Assembly (NCBI GenBank): GCA_911728455.2
Contig: OU452222.1
Location: 2,857,592 to 2,921,591, forward strand
Reading direction: 5' to 3'
Source of the DNA: Marthasterias glacialis
Lineage: Eukaryota > Echinodermata > Asteroidea > Forcipulatida > Asteriidae
Length of the DNA stretch: 64,000 bases
Positions 12,633 to 24,200 of the stretch are shown here, one piece after another (the first letter of the stretch is position 1; every line of letters starts with the position of its first letter). The notes below the pieces were generated by a model. It was not told the DNA's origin. It saw only the letters and a list, made by a program, of their open reading frames with translations, and did no database searches. A program made the translations under genes and the position numbers.

Positions 12633-12646
12633 GGCCATCTTCCGCC
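12633..12646 (-). promoter_or_regulatory. ETS/YY1-like motif GGCGGAAGATGGCC (minus strand)
   Basis: On the minus strand this reads GGCGGAAGATGGCC. It joins a GGAA core with purine context, as bound by ETS factors, to AAGATGGC, the core of the YY1 consensus. It is conserved in almost all monomers, apart from changes such as cttcctcttt (for example units 93, 100, 102, 108, 113, 118 and 119) and catattccgcc (units 44, 53, 55 and 68). The ATG is also in a strong Kozak context. Short matches like this occur often by chance, and binding is unproven. Confidence 0.2.
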
Positions 12647-12659
12647 TTAAAACGACCAG

Positions 12660-12675
12660 GGAGCGGGGCTGCTCC
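12660..12675 (+). other. Stem-loop 4 (GGAGC/GCTCC)
   Basis: GGAGC and GCTCC form a perfect 5-bp stem with the loop GGGGCT. The gagcaggg allele seen in units 96, 98, 111, 115 and 122 changes only the loop. Its size is within chance expectation. Confidence 0.35.
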
Positions 12676-12677
12676 GA

Positions 12678-12696
12678 ATGTGCTTCAAACGCATGT
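12678..12696 (+). other. Stem-loop 5 (ATGTGC/GCATGT)
   Basis: ATGTGC pairs with GCATGT across the loop TTCAAAC if two G-U pairs are allowed, so it could form only in RNA. It lies two bases after stem-loop 4. Rare variants (catgtataatgg in unit 4, cgcctgtc in unit 72, cgaacgtgc in unit 83) weaken it. Not significant alone. Confidence 0.3.
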
Positions 12697-12799
12697 CTAA
12701 TGGCACTTTTGTACACAAAGCTGTAACAGAGTGAAAACAAGACTTAGCAACGGCTCTATCTCCCAAAGTATTGGCGGAAAACTGACAAATCTGACACTG

Positions 12800-12828
12800 T
12801 TGGAAAGCCCTGCTCATGGGCTTTCCGA
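12800..12828 (+). other. Stem-loop 6, strong conserved hairpin (9-11 bp stem)
   Basis: GGAAAGCCC and GGGCTTTCC form a perfect 9-bp stem around the 7-base loop TGCTCAT. A T-G and a T-A pair extend it to 11. A 9-bp perfect inverted repeat this tight is unlikely by chance in 495 bp. It is present in every complete monomer I inspected. Arm changes are few: a C in the right arm at the ends of units 4 and 71, an A in units 12, 16 and 19, an A in units 95 and 110, and wobble-preserving T changes in units 23 and 116. The ctttccaaaa allele (ends of units 77, 85, 102, 104 and 121) turns the outer wobble into a T-A pair. Confidence 0.75.
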
Positions 12829-12852
12829 AAATGCCGGTCTTATGGCTGCAGC

Positions 12853-12860
12853 ATAAATAG
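12853..12860 (+). promoter_or_regulatory. TATA-like box ATAAATAG at the monomer end
   Basis: ATAAATAG lies a few bases after the second PstI site and about 11 bases before the next monomer start. It resembles an RNA polymerase II TATA element, which would place a start about 30 bases downstream, near the ccgcgg site. The preceding base varies: gcagcataa and gcaggataa are both common, and gcagaataa at the ends of units 68 and 71 creates AATAAA. The end of unit 77 (about 37652-37660) has lost the box (cataaacaagg). No initiator or transcript evidence is available. Confidence 0.2.
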
Positions 12861-12868
12861 GGAGGATG

Positions 12869-15840
12869 CCAGGGACCGCGGAGTGAGGACACCCCGAGGA
12901 TGTCCAGTGCATACGGCCATGCCGTATGTACGTCAACAATAGCCAAGGCCGCTACGTGTGTGCTGGACCGCAGCCAGCAAAAAAAAAAAAAAAAACGCCG
13001 AAAAAAGAAGTCGGCAGCACCAAGGCCAATAACTCCACAAATAATGGGGCTAAAAGAAATTTTCTTGTACCTGCAGTTAGCTGCCATAGTCCTGCATCCG
13101 AAAATCTGGTTTCCCGGTCAACCAGGGCCATCTTCCGCCTTGAAACGACCAGGGAGCGGGGCTGCTCCGAATGTGCTTCAAACGCATGTCTAATGGCACT
13201 TTTGTACACAAAGCTGTAACAGAGTGAAAACAAGACTTAGCAACGGCTCTATCTCCCAAAGTATTGGCGGAAAACTGACAAATCTGACACTGTTGGAAAG
13301 CCCTGCTCATGGGCTTTCCGAAAATGCCGGTCTTATGGCTGCAGGATAAATAGGGAGGATGCCAGGGACCGCGGAGTGAGGACACCCCGAGGATGTCCAG
13401 TGCATACGGCCATGCTGTATGTACGTCAACAATAGCCAAGGCCGCTACGTGTGTGCTGGACCGCAGCCAGCAAAAAAAAAAAAAAAAAAACGCCGAAAAA
13501 AGAAGTCGGCAGCGCCAAGGCCAATAACTCCACAAATAATGGGGCTAGAGGGAATTTTCTTGTACCTGCAGTTAGCTGCCATAGTCCTGCATCCGAAAAT
13601 CTGGTTTTCCCGGTCAGCCAGGGCCATCTTCCGCCTTAAAACGACCAGGGAGCGGGGCTGCTCCGAATGTGCTTCAAACGCATGTCTAATGGCACTTTTG
13701 TACACAAAGCTGTAACAGAGTGAAAACAAGACTTAGCAACGGCTCTATCTCCCAAAGTATTGGCGGAAAACTGACAAATCTGACACTGTTGGAAAGCCCT
13801 GCTCATGGGCTTTCCGAAAATGCCGGTCTTATGGCTGCAGCATAAATAGGGAGGATGCCAGGGACCGCGGAGTGAGGACACCCCGAGGATGTCCAGTGCA
13901 TACGGCCATGCTGTATGTACGTCAACAATAGCCAAGGCCGCTACGTGTGTGCTGGACCGCAGCCAGCAAAAAAAAAAAAAAAACGCCGAAAAAAGAAGTC
14001 GGCAGCACCAAGGCCAATAACTCCACAAATAATGGGGCTAAAAGAAATTTTCTTGTACCTGCAGTTAGCTGCCATAGTCCTGCATCCGAAAATCTGGTTT
14101 CCCGGTCAACCAGGGCCATCTTCCGCCTTGAAACGACCAGGGAGCGGGGCTGCTCCGAATGTGCTTCAAACGCATGTCTAATGGCACTTTTGTACACAAA
14201 GCTGTAACAGAGTGAAAACAAGACTTAGCAACGGCTCTATCTCCCAAAGTATTGGCGGAAAACTGACAAATCTGACACTGTTGGAAAGCCCTGCTCATGG
14301 GCTTTCCGAAAATGCCGGTCTTATGGCTGCAGCATAAATAGGGAGGATGCCAGGGACCGCGGAGTGAGGACACCCCGAGGATGTCCAGTGCATACGGCCA
14401 TGCTGTATGTACGTCAACAATAGCCAAGGCCGCTACGTGTGTGCTGGACCGCAGCCAGCAAAAAAAAAAAAAAAAAAAACGCCGAAAAAAGAAGTCGGCA
14501 GCGCCAAGGCCAATAACTCCACAAATAATGGGGCTAGAGGGAATTTTCTTGTACCTGCAGTTAGCTGCCATAGTCCTGCATCCGAAAAACTGGTTTTCCC
14601 GGTCAGCCAGGGCCATCTTCCGCTTTAAAACGACCAGGGAGCGGGGCTGCTCCGAATGTGCTTCAAACGCATGTCTAATGGCACTTTTGTACACAAAGCT
14701 GTAACAGAGTGAAAACAAGACTTAGCAACGGCTCTATCTCCCAAAGTATTGACGGAAAACTGACAAATCTGACACTGTTGGAAAGCCCTGCTCATGGGCT
14801 TTCCGAAAATGCTGGTCTTATGGCTGCAGGATAAATAGGGAGGATGCCAGGGACCGCGGAGTGAGGACACCCCGAAAATGTCCAGTGCATACGGCCATGC
14901 TGTATGTACGTCAACAATAGCCAAGGCCGCTACGTGTGTGCTGGACCGCAGCCAGCAAAAAAAAAAAAAAAAAAAAACGCCGAAAAAAGAAGTCGGCAGC
15001 GCCAAGGCCAATAACTCCACAAATAATGGGGCTAGAGGGAATTTTCTTGTACCTGCAGTTAGCTGCCATAGTCCTGCATCCGAAAATCTGGTTTTCCCGG
15101 TCAGCCAGGGCCATCTTCCGCTTTAAAACGACCAGGGAGCGGGGCTGCTCCGAATGTGCTTCAAACGCATGTCTAATGGCACTTTTGTACACAAAGCTGT
15201 AACAGAGTGAAAACAAGACTTAGCAACGGCTCTATCTCCCAAAGTATTGACGGAAAACTGACAAATCTGACACTGTTGGAAAGCCCTGCTCATGGGCTTT
15301 CCGAAAATGCCGGTCTTATGGCTGCAGGATAAATAGGGAGGATGCCAGGGACCGCGGAGTGAGGACACCCCGAGGATGTCCAGTGCATACGGCCATGCTG
15401 TATGTACGTCAACAATAGCCAAGGCCGCTACGTGTGTGCTGGACCGCAGCCAGCAAAAAAAAAAAAAAAAAAACGCCGAAAAAAGAAGTCGGCAGCGCCA
15501 AGGCCAATAACTCCACAAATAATGGGGCTAGAGGGAATTTTCTTGTACCTGCAGTTAGCTGCCATAGTCCTGCATCCGAAAATCTGGTTTTCCCGGTCAG
15601 CCAGGGCCATCTTCCGCCTTAAAACGACCAGGGAGCGGGGCTGCTCTGAATGTGCTTCAAACGCATGTCTAATGGCACTTTTGTACACAAAGCTGTAACA
15701 GAGTGAAAACAAGACTTAGCAACGGCTCTATCTCCCAAAGTATTGGCGGAAAACTGACAAATCTGACATTGTTGGAAAGCCCTGCTCATGGGCTTTCCGA
15801 AAATGCCGGTCTTATGGCTGCAGCATAAATAGGGAGGATG
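12869..15840 (+). repeat. Array block, units 27-32
   Basis: Units start at 12869, 13362, 13858, 14350, 14847 and 15345. Units 27 and 29 share gcaccaagg, ctaaaagaaat and a one-base loss with a substitution in ggtttcccggtcaacc, 989 bp apart, so units 27-28 and 29-30 look like a recent dimer. Unit 30 has gaaaaactgg with cgctttaaaac, and unit 31 has cgctttaaaac alone. Unit 31 has ccgaaaatg. Unit 32 has ctgctctgaat and cattgttgg. Confidence 0.85.
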
Positions 15841-18318
15841 CCAGGGACCGCGGAGTGAGGACACCCCGAGGATGTCCAGTGCATACGGCCATGCTGTATG
15901 TACGTCAACAATAGCCAAGGCCGCTACGTGTGTGCTGGACCGCAGCCAGCAAAAAAAAAAAAAAACGCCGAAAAAAGAAGTCGGCAGCACCAAGGCCAAT
16001 AACTCCACAAATAATGGGGCTAAAAGAAATTTTCTTGTACCTGCAGTTAGCTGCCATAGTCCTGCATCCGAAAATCTGGTTTTCCCGGTCAGCCAGGGCC
16101 ATCTTCCGCCTTGAAACGACCAAGGAGCGGGGCTGCTCCGAATGTGCTTCAAACGCATGTCTAATGGCACTTTTGTACACAAAGCTGTAACAGAGTGAAA
16201 ACAAGACTTAGCAACGGCTCTATCTCCCAAAGTATTGGCGGAAAACTGACAAATCTGACACTGTTGGAAAGCCCTGCTCATGGGCTTTCCGAAAATGCCG
16301 GTCTTATGGCTGCAGCATAAATAGGGAGGATGCCAGGGACCGCGGAGTGAGGACACCCCGAGGATGTCCAGTGCATACGGCCATGCTGTATGTACGTCAA
16401 CAATAGCCAAGGCCGCTACGTGTGTGCTGGACCGCAGCCAGCAAAAAAAAAAAAAAAAAAAACGCCGAAAAAAGAAGTCGGCAGCGCCAAGGCCAATAAC
16501 TCCACAAATAATGGGGCTAGAGGGAATTTTCTTGTACCTGCAGTTAGCTGCCATAGTCCTCCATCCGAAAAACTGGTTTTCCCGGTCAGCCAGGGCCATC
16601 TTCCGCTTTAAAACGACCAGGGAGCGGGGCTGCTCCGAATGTGCTTCAAACGCATGTCTAATGGCACTTTTGTACACAAAGCTGTAACAGAGTGAAAACA
16701 AGACTTAGCAACGGCTCTATCTCCCAAAGTATTGACGGAAAACTGACAAATCTGACACTGTTGGAAAGCCCTGCTCATGGGCTTTCCGAAAATGCCGGTC
16801 TTATGGCTGCAGGATAAATAGGGAGGATGCCAGGGACCGCGGAGTGAGGACACCCCGAAAATGTCCAGTGCATACAGCCATGCTGTGTGTACGTCAACAA
16901 TAGCTAAGGCCGCTACGTGTGTGCTGGACCGCAGCCGGAAAAAAAAAAAAAAAAAAAACGCCGAAAAAAGAAGTCGGCAGCGCCAAGGCCAATAACTCCA
17001 CAAATAATGGGGCTATAGGGAATTTTCTTGTACCTGCAGTTAGCTGCCATAGTCCTGCATCCGAAAATCTGGTTTTCCCGGTCAGCCAGGGCCATCTTCC
17101 GCCTTAAAACGACCAGGGAGCGGGGCTGCTCCGAATGTGCTTCAAACGCATGTCTAATGGCACTTTTGTACACAAAGCTGTAACAGAGTGAAAACAAGAC
17201 TTAGCAACGGCTCTATCTCCCAAAGTATTGGCGGAAAACTGACAAATCTGACACTGTTGGAAAGCCCTGCTCATGGGCTTTCCGAAAATGCCGGTCTTAT
17301 GGCTGCAGCATAAATAGGGAGGATGCCAGGGACCGCGGAGTGAGGACACCCCGAGGATGTCCAGTGCATACGGCCATGCTGTATGTACGTCAACAATAGC
17401 CAAGGCCGCTACGTGTGTGCTGGACCGCAGCCAGCAAAAAAAAAAAAAAAAAAACGCCGAAAAAAGAAGTCGGCAGCGCCAAGGCCAATAACTCCACAAA
17501 TAATGGGGCTAGAGGGAATTTTCTTGTACCTGCAGTTAGCTGCCATAGTCCTGCATCCGAAAATCTGGTTTTCCCGGTCAGCCAGGGCCATCTTCTGCCT
17601 TAAAACGACCAGGGAGCGGGGCTGCTCCGAATGTGCTTCAAACGCATGTCTAATGGCACTTTTGTACACAAAGCTGTAACAGAGTGAAAACAAGACTTAG
17701 CAACGGCTCTATCTCCCAAAGTATTGACGGAAAACTGACAAATCTGACACTGTTGGAAAGCCCTGCTAATGGGCTTTCCGAAAATGCCGGTCTTATGGCT
17801 GCAGGATAAATAGGGAGGATGCCAGGGACCGCGGAGTGAGGACACCCCGAAAATGTCCAGTGCATACGGCCATGCTGTATGTACGTCAACAATAGCCAAG
17901 GCCGCTACGTGTGTGCTGGACCGCAGCCAGCAAAAAAAAAAAAAAAAAAAACGCCGAAAAAAGAAGTCGGCAGCGCCAAGGCCAATAACTCCACAAATAA
18001 TGGGGCTAGAGGGAATTTTCTTGTACCTGCAGTTAGCTGCCATAGTCCTGCATCCGAAAATCTGGTTTTCCTGGTCAGCCAGGGCCATCTTCCGCCTTGA
18101 AACGACCAGGGAGCGGGGCTGCTCCGAATGTGCTTCAAACGCATGTCTAATGGCACTTTTGTACACAAAGCTGTAACAGAGTGAAAACAAGACTTAGCAA
18201 CGGCTCTATCTCCCAAAGTATTGACGGAAAACTGACAAATCTGACACTGTTGGAAAGCCCTGCTCATGGGCTTTCCGAAAATGCCGGTCTTATGGCTGCA
18301 GGATAAATAGGGAGGATG
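15841..18318 (+). repeat. Array block, units 33-37
   Basis: Units start at 15841, 16333, 16830, 17326 and 17822. Unit 33 has gcaccaagg with ctaaaagaaat. Unit 34 has gaaaaactgg. Unit 35 has ccgaaaatg with the cagccatgctgtgtg form and ggctataggg. Unit 37 has ttcctggtc. The same order of marks recurs 5,941-5,943 bp later in units 45-47 and about 6,928 bp later in unit 51, which marks this block as one copy of a long segmental duplication. Confidence 0.85.
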
Positions 18319-21281
18319 CCAGGGACCGCGGAGTGAGGACACCCCGAAAATGTCCAGTGCGTACGGCCATGCTCTATGTACGTCAACAATAGCCAAGGCC
18401 GCTACGTGTGTGCTGGACCGCAGCCAGCATAAAAAAAAAAAAAAAAACGCCGAAAAAAGAAGTCGGCAGCGCCAAGGCCAATAACTCCACAAATAATGGG
18501 GCTAGAGGGAATTTTCTTGTACCTGCAGTTAGCTGCTATAGTCCTGCATCCGAAAATCTGGTTTTCCCGGTCAGCCAGGGCCATCTTCCGCCTTGAAACG
18601 ACCAGGGAGCGGGGCTGCTCCGAATGTGCTTCAAACGCATGTCTAATGGCACTTTTGTACACAAAGCTGTAACAGAGTGAAAACAAGACTTAGCAACGGC
18701 TCTATTTCCCAAAGTATTGGCGGAAAACTGACAAATCTGACACTGTTGGAAAGCCCTGCTCATGGGCTTTCCGAAAATGCCGGTCTTATGGCTGCAGGAT
18801 AAATAGGGAGGATGCCAGGGACCGCGGAGTGAGGACACCCCGAGCATGTCCAGTGCATACGGCCATGCTGTATGTACGTCAACAATAGCCAAGGCCGCTA
18901 CGTGTGTGCTGGACCGCAGCCAGCAAAAAAAAAAAAAAACGCCGAAAAAAGAAGTCGGCAGCGCCAAGGCCAATAACTCCACAAATAATGGGGCTAGAGG
19001 GAATTTTCTTGTACCTGCAGTTAGCTGCCATAGTCCTGCATCCGAAAATCTGGTTTTCCCGGTCAGCCAGGGCCATCTTCCGCCTTAAAACGACCAGGGA
19101 GCGGGGCTGCTCCGAATGTGCTTCAAACGCATGTCTAATGGCACTTTTGTACACAAAGCTGTAACAGAGTGAAAACAAGACTTAGCAACGGCTCTATCTC
19201 CCAAAGTATTGACGGAAAACTGACAAATCTGACACTGTTGGAAAGCCCTGCTCATGGGCTTTCCGAAAATGCTGGTCTTATGGCTGCAGGATAAATAGGG
19301 AGGATGCCAGGGACCGCGGAGTGAGTACACCCCGAAAATGTCCAGTGCATACGGCCATGCTGTATGTACGTCAACATTAGCGAAGGCCGCTACGTGTGTG
19401 CTGGACCGCAGCCAGCAAAAAAAAAAAAAAAAACGCCGAAAAAAGAAGTCGGCAGCGCCAAGGCCAATTACTCCACAAATAATGGGGCTAGAGGGAATTT
19501 TCTTGTACCTGCAGTTAGCTGCCATAGTCCTGCATCCGAAAATCTGGTTTTCCCGGTCAGCCAGGGCCATCTTCCGCCTTGAAACGACTAGGGAGCGGGG
19601 CTGCTCCGAATGTGCTTCAAACGCATGTCTAATGGCACTTTTGTACACAAAGCTGTAACAGAGTGAAAACAAGACTTAACAACGGCTCTATTTCCCAAAG
19701 TATTGGCGGAAAACTGACAAATCTGACACTGTTGGAAAGCCCTGCTCATGGGCTTTCCGAAAATGCCGGTCTTATGGCTGCAGCATAAATAGGGAGGATG
19801 CCAGGGACCGCGGAGTGAGGACACCCCGAAAATGTCCAGTGCGTACGGCCATGCTCTATGTACGTCAACAATAGCCAAGGCCGCTACGTGTGTGCTGGAC
19901 CGCAGCCAGCATAAAAAAAAAAAAAAAACGCCGAAAAAAGAAGTCGGCAGCGCCAAGGCCAATAACTCCACAAATAATGGGGCTAGAGGGAATTTTCTTG
20001 TACCTGCAGTTAGCTGCTATAGTCCTGCATCCGAAAATCTGGTTTTTCCGGTCAGCCAGGGCCATCTTCCGCCTTGAAACGACCAGGGAGCGGGGCTGCT
20101 CCGAATGTGCTTCAAACGCATGTCTAATGGCACTTTTGTACACAAAGCTGTAACAGAGTGAAAACAAGACTTAGCAACGGCTCTATTTCCCAAAGTATTG
20201 GCGGAAAACTGACAAATCTGACACTGTTGGAAAGCCCTGCTCATGGGCTTTCCGAAAATGCCGGTCTTATGGCTGCAGGATAAATAGGGAGGATGCCAGG
20301 GACCGCGGAGTGAGGACACCCCGAGCATGTCCAGTGCATACGGCCATGCTGTATGTACGTCAACAATAGCCAAGGCCGCTACGTGTGTGCTGGACCGCAG
20401 CCAGCAAAAAAAAAAAAAAACGCCGAAAAAAGAAGTCGGCAGCGCCAAGGCCAATAACTCCACAAATAATGGGGCTAGAGGGAATTTTCTTGTACCTGCA
20501 GTTAGCTGCCATAGTCCTGCATCCGAAAATCTGGTTTTCCCGGTCAGCCAGGGCCATCTTCCGCCTTAAAACGACCAGGGAGCGGGGCTGCTCCGAATGT
20601 GCTTCAAACGCATGTCTAATGGCACTTTTGTACACAAAGCTGTAACAGAGTGAAAACAAGACTTAGCAACGGCTCTATCTCCCAAAGTATTGACGGAAAA
20701 CTGACAAATCTGACACTGTTGGAAAGCCCTGCTCATGGGCTTTCCGAAAATGCTGGTCTTATGGCTGCAGGATAAATAGGGAGGATGCCAGGGACCGCGG
20801 AGTGAGGACACCCCGAAAATGTCCAGTGCATACGGCCATGCTGTATGTACGTCAACAATAGCCAAGGCCGCTACGTGTGTGCTGGACCGCAGCCAGCAAA
20901 AAAAAAAAAAAAAACGCCGAAAAAAGAAGTCGGCAGCGCCAAGGCCAATTACTCCACAAATAATGGGGCTAGAGGGAATTTTCTTGTACCTGCAGTTAGC
21001 TGCCATAGTCCTGCATCCGAAAATCTGGTTTTCCCGGTCAGCCAGGGCCATCTTCCGCCTTGAAACGACTAGGGAGCGGGGCTGCTCCGAATGTGCTTCA
21101 AACGCATGTCTAATGGCACTTTTGTACACAAAGCTGTAACAGAGTGAAAACAAGACTGAACAACGGCTCTATTTCCCAAAGTATTGGCGGAAAACTGACA
21201 AATCTGACACTGTTGGAAAGCCCTGCTCATGGGCTTTCCGAAAATGCCGGTCGTAGGGCTGCAGGATAAATAGGGAGGATG
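18319..21281 (+). repeat. Array block, units 38-43: trimer higher-order repeat
   Basis: Units start at 18319, 18815, 19307, 19801, 20296 and 20788. Units 38 and 41 share gtgcgtacgg, ctctatg, the cagcataaa tract and tgctatag. Units 39 and 42 share gagcatgtcc. Units 40 and 43 share caattactcc and cgactaggg, with gacttaac and gactgaac near the end. The period is 1,481-1,482 bp. Unit 40 adds private changes gagtgagtac and aacattagcgaagg. Unit 43 ends with gtcgtaggg, the first appearance in the window of an allele common further right. Confidence 0.9.
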
Positions 21282-24200
21282 CCAGGGACCGCGGAGTGAG
21301 GACACCCCGAGGATGTCGAGTGCATACAGCCATGCTGTGTGTACGTCAACAATAGCTAAGGCCGCTACGTGTGTGCTGGACCGCAGCCAGCAAAAAGCAA
21401 AAAAAAAAAAAAAACGCCGAAAAAAGAAGTCGGCAGCGCCAAGGCCAATAACTCCACAAATAATGGGGCTAGAGGGAATTTTCTTGTACCTGCAGTTAGC
21501 TGCCATAGTCCTGCATCCGAAAAACTGGTTTTCCCGGTCAGCCAGGGCCATATTCCGCCTTAAAACGACCAGGGAGCGGGGCTGCTCCGAATGTGCTTCA
21601 AACGCATGTCTAATGGCACTTTAGTACACAAAGCTGTAACAGAGTGAAAACAAGACTTAGCAACGGCTCTATCTCCCAAAGTATTGACGGAAAACTGACA
21701 AATCTGACACTGTTGGAAAGCCCTGCTCATGGGCTTTCCGAAAATGCTGGTCTTATGGCTGCAGGATAAATAGGGAGGATGCCAGGGACCGCGGAGTGAG
21801 GACACCCCGAGGATGTCCAGTGCATACGGCCATGCTGTATGTACGTCAACAATAGCCAAGGCCGCTACGTGTGTGCTGGACCGCAGCCAGCAAAAAAAAA
21901 AAAAAAAACGCCGAAAAAAGAAGTCGGCAGCACCAAGGCCAATAACTCCACAAATAATGGGGCTAAAAGAAATTTTCTTGTACCTGCAGTTAGCTGCCAT
22001 AGTCCTGCATCCGAAAATCTGGTTTTCCCGGTCAGCCAGGGCCATCTTCCGCCTTGAAACGACCAGGGAGCGGGGCTGCTCCGAATGTGCTTCAAACGCA
22101 TGTCTAATGGCACTTTTGTACACAAAGCTGTAACAGAGTGAAAACAAGACTTAGCAACGGCTCTATCTCCCAAAGTATTGGCGGAAAACTGACAAATCTG
22201 ACACTGTTGGAAAGCCCTGCTCATGGGCTTTCCGAAAATGCCGGTCTTATGGCTGCAGCATAAATAGGGAGGATGCCAGGGACCGCGGAGTGAGGACACC
22301 CCGAGGATGTCCAGTGCATACGGCCATGCTGTATGTACGTCAACAATAGCCAAGGCCGCTACGTGTGTGCTGGACCGCAGCCAGCAAAAAAAAAAAAAAA
22401 AAAAACGCCGAAAAAAGAAGTCGGCAGCGCCAAGGCCAATAACTCCACAAATAATGGGGCTAGAGGGAATTTTCTTGTACCTGCAGATAGCTGCCATAGT
22501 CCTGCATCCGAAAAACTGGTTTTCCCGGTCAGCCAGGGCCATCTTCCGCCTTAAAACGACCAGGGAGCGGGGCTGCTCCGAATGTGCTTCAAACGCATGT
22601 CTAATGGCACTTTTGTACACAAAGCTGTAACAGAGTGAAAACAAGACTTAGCAACGGCTCTATCTCCCAAAGTATTGACGGAAAACTGACAAATCTGACA
22701 CTGTTGGAAAGCCCTGCTCATGGGCTTTCCGAAAATGCCGGTCTTATGGCTGCAGGATAAATAGGGAGGATGCCAGGGACCGCGGAGTGAGGACACCCTG
22801 AAAATGTCCAGTGCATACAGCCATGCTGTGTGTACGTCAACAATAGCTAAGGCCGCTACGTGTGTGCTGGACCGCAGCCAGCAAAAAAAAAAAAAAAAAA
22901 ACGCCGAAAAAAGAAGTCGGCAGCGCCAAGGCCAATAACTCCACAAATAATGGGGCTATAGGGAATTTTCTTGTACCTGCAGTTAGCTGCCATAGTCCTG
23001 CATCCGAAAATCTGGTTTTCCCGGTCAGCCAGGGCCATCTTCCGCCTTAAAACGACCAGGGAGCGGGGCTGCTCCGAATGTGCTTCAAACGCATGTCTAA
23101 TGGCACTTTTGTACACAAAGCTGTAACAGAGTGAAAACAAGACTTAGCAACGGCTCTATCTCCCAAAGTATTGGCGGAAAACTGACAAATCTGACACTGT
23201 TGGAAAGCCCTGCTCATGGGCTTTCCGAAAATGCCGGTCGTAGGGCTGCAGCATAAATAGGGAGGATGCCAGGGACCGCGGAGTGAGGACACCCCGAGGA
23301 TGTCCAGTGCATACGGCCATGCTGTATGTACGTCAACAATAGCCAAGGCCGCTACGTGTGTGCTGGACCGCAGCCAGCAAAAAAAAAAAAAAAACGCCGA
23401 AAAAAGAAGTCGGCAGCGCCAAGGCCAATAACTCCACAAATAATGGGGCTAGAGGGAATTTTCTTGTACCTGCAGTTAGCTGCCATAGTCCTGCATCCGA
23501 AAATCTGGTTTTCCCGGTCAGCCAGGGCCATCTTCCGCCTTAAAACGACCAGGGAGCGGGGCTGCTCCGAATGTGCTTCAAACGCATGTCTAATGGCACT
23601 TTTGTACACAAAGCTGTAACAGAGTGAAAACAAGACTTAGCAACGGCTCTATCTCCCAAAGTATTGACGGAAAACTGACAAATCTGACACTGTTGGAAAG
23701 CCCTGCTCATGGGCTTTCCGAAAATGCCGGTCTTATGGCTGCAGGATAAATAGGGAGGATGCCAGGGACCGCGGAGTGAGGACACCCCGAAAATGTCCAG
23801 TGCATACGGCCATGCTGTATGTACGTCAACAATAGCCAAGGCCGCTACGTGTGTGCTGGACCGCAGCCAGCAAAAAAAAAAAAAAAAAACGCCGAAAAAA
23901 GAAGTCGGCAGCGCCAAGGCCAATAACTCCACAAATAATGGGGCTATAGGGAATTTTCTTGTACCTGCAGTTAGCTGCCATAGTCCTGCATCCGAAAATC
24001 TGGTTTTCCCGGTCAGCCAGGGCCATCTTCCGCCTTAAAACGACCAGGGAGCGGGGCTGCTCCGAATGTGCTTCAAACGCATGTCTAATGGCACTTTTGT
24101 ACACAAAGCTGTAACAGAGTGAAAACAAGACTTAGCAACGGCTCTATCTCCCAAAGTATTGGCGGAAAACTGACAAATCTGACACTGTTGGAAAGCCCTG

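Larger units (their letters stand above)
10399..12868 (+). repeat. Array block, units 22-26
   Basis: Units start at 10399, 10894, 11388, 11882 and 12374. Units 22 and 24 share ccgaaaatg with aataatagggc, an allele pair also in unit 2, and lie 989 bp apart. Unit 23 has the gccacgctgtgtg form and gtcggtagcg, both shared with unit 1, suggesting that units 1-2 and 23-24 are related pairs. Unit 24 has a private cgccctaaaac. Units 25-26 carry common alleles. Confidence 0.85.
12374..12868 (+). repeat. Representative monomer (unit 26, 495 bp)
   Basis: This monomer carries the common allele at most variable sites and is used here as the reference copy. It begins with ccagggacc followed by a ccgcgg site. 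It holds six potential stem-loops, one A18 tract, two PstI sites 269 bp apart (12577-12582 and 12846-12851) and a terminal ATAAATAG box. Base composition is near balanced by eye, apart from the A tract, and CpG sites are frequent. No conserved protein domain or known RNA is recognisable in either strand. The unit length is close to three times 165 bp, which would allow three nucleosomes per monomer, but I see no internal 165-bp repetition. Confidence 0.95.

Noticed and set aside
12674-12690. CENP-B box (nTTCGnnnnAnnCGGGn) on the minus strand near ttcggagcagccccg
   Set aside because: The final CGGG is CCCG, so essential positions fail. No other stretch of the monomer fits the motif.
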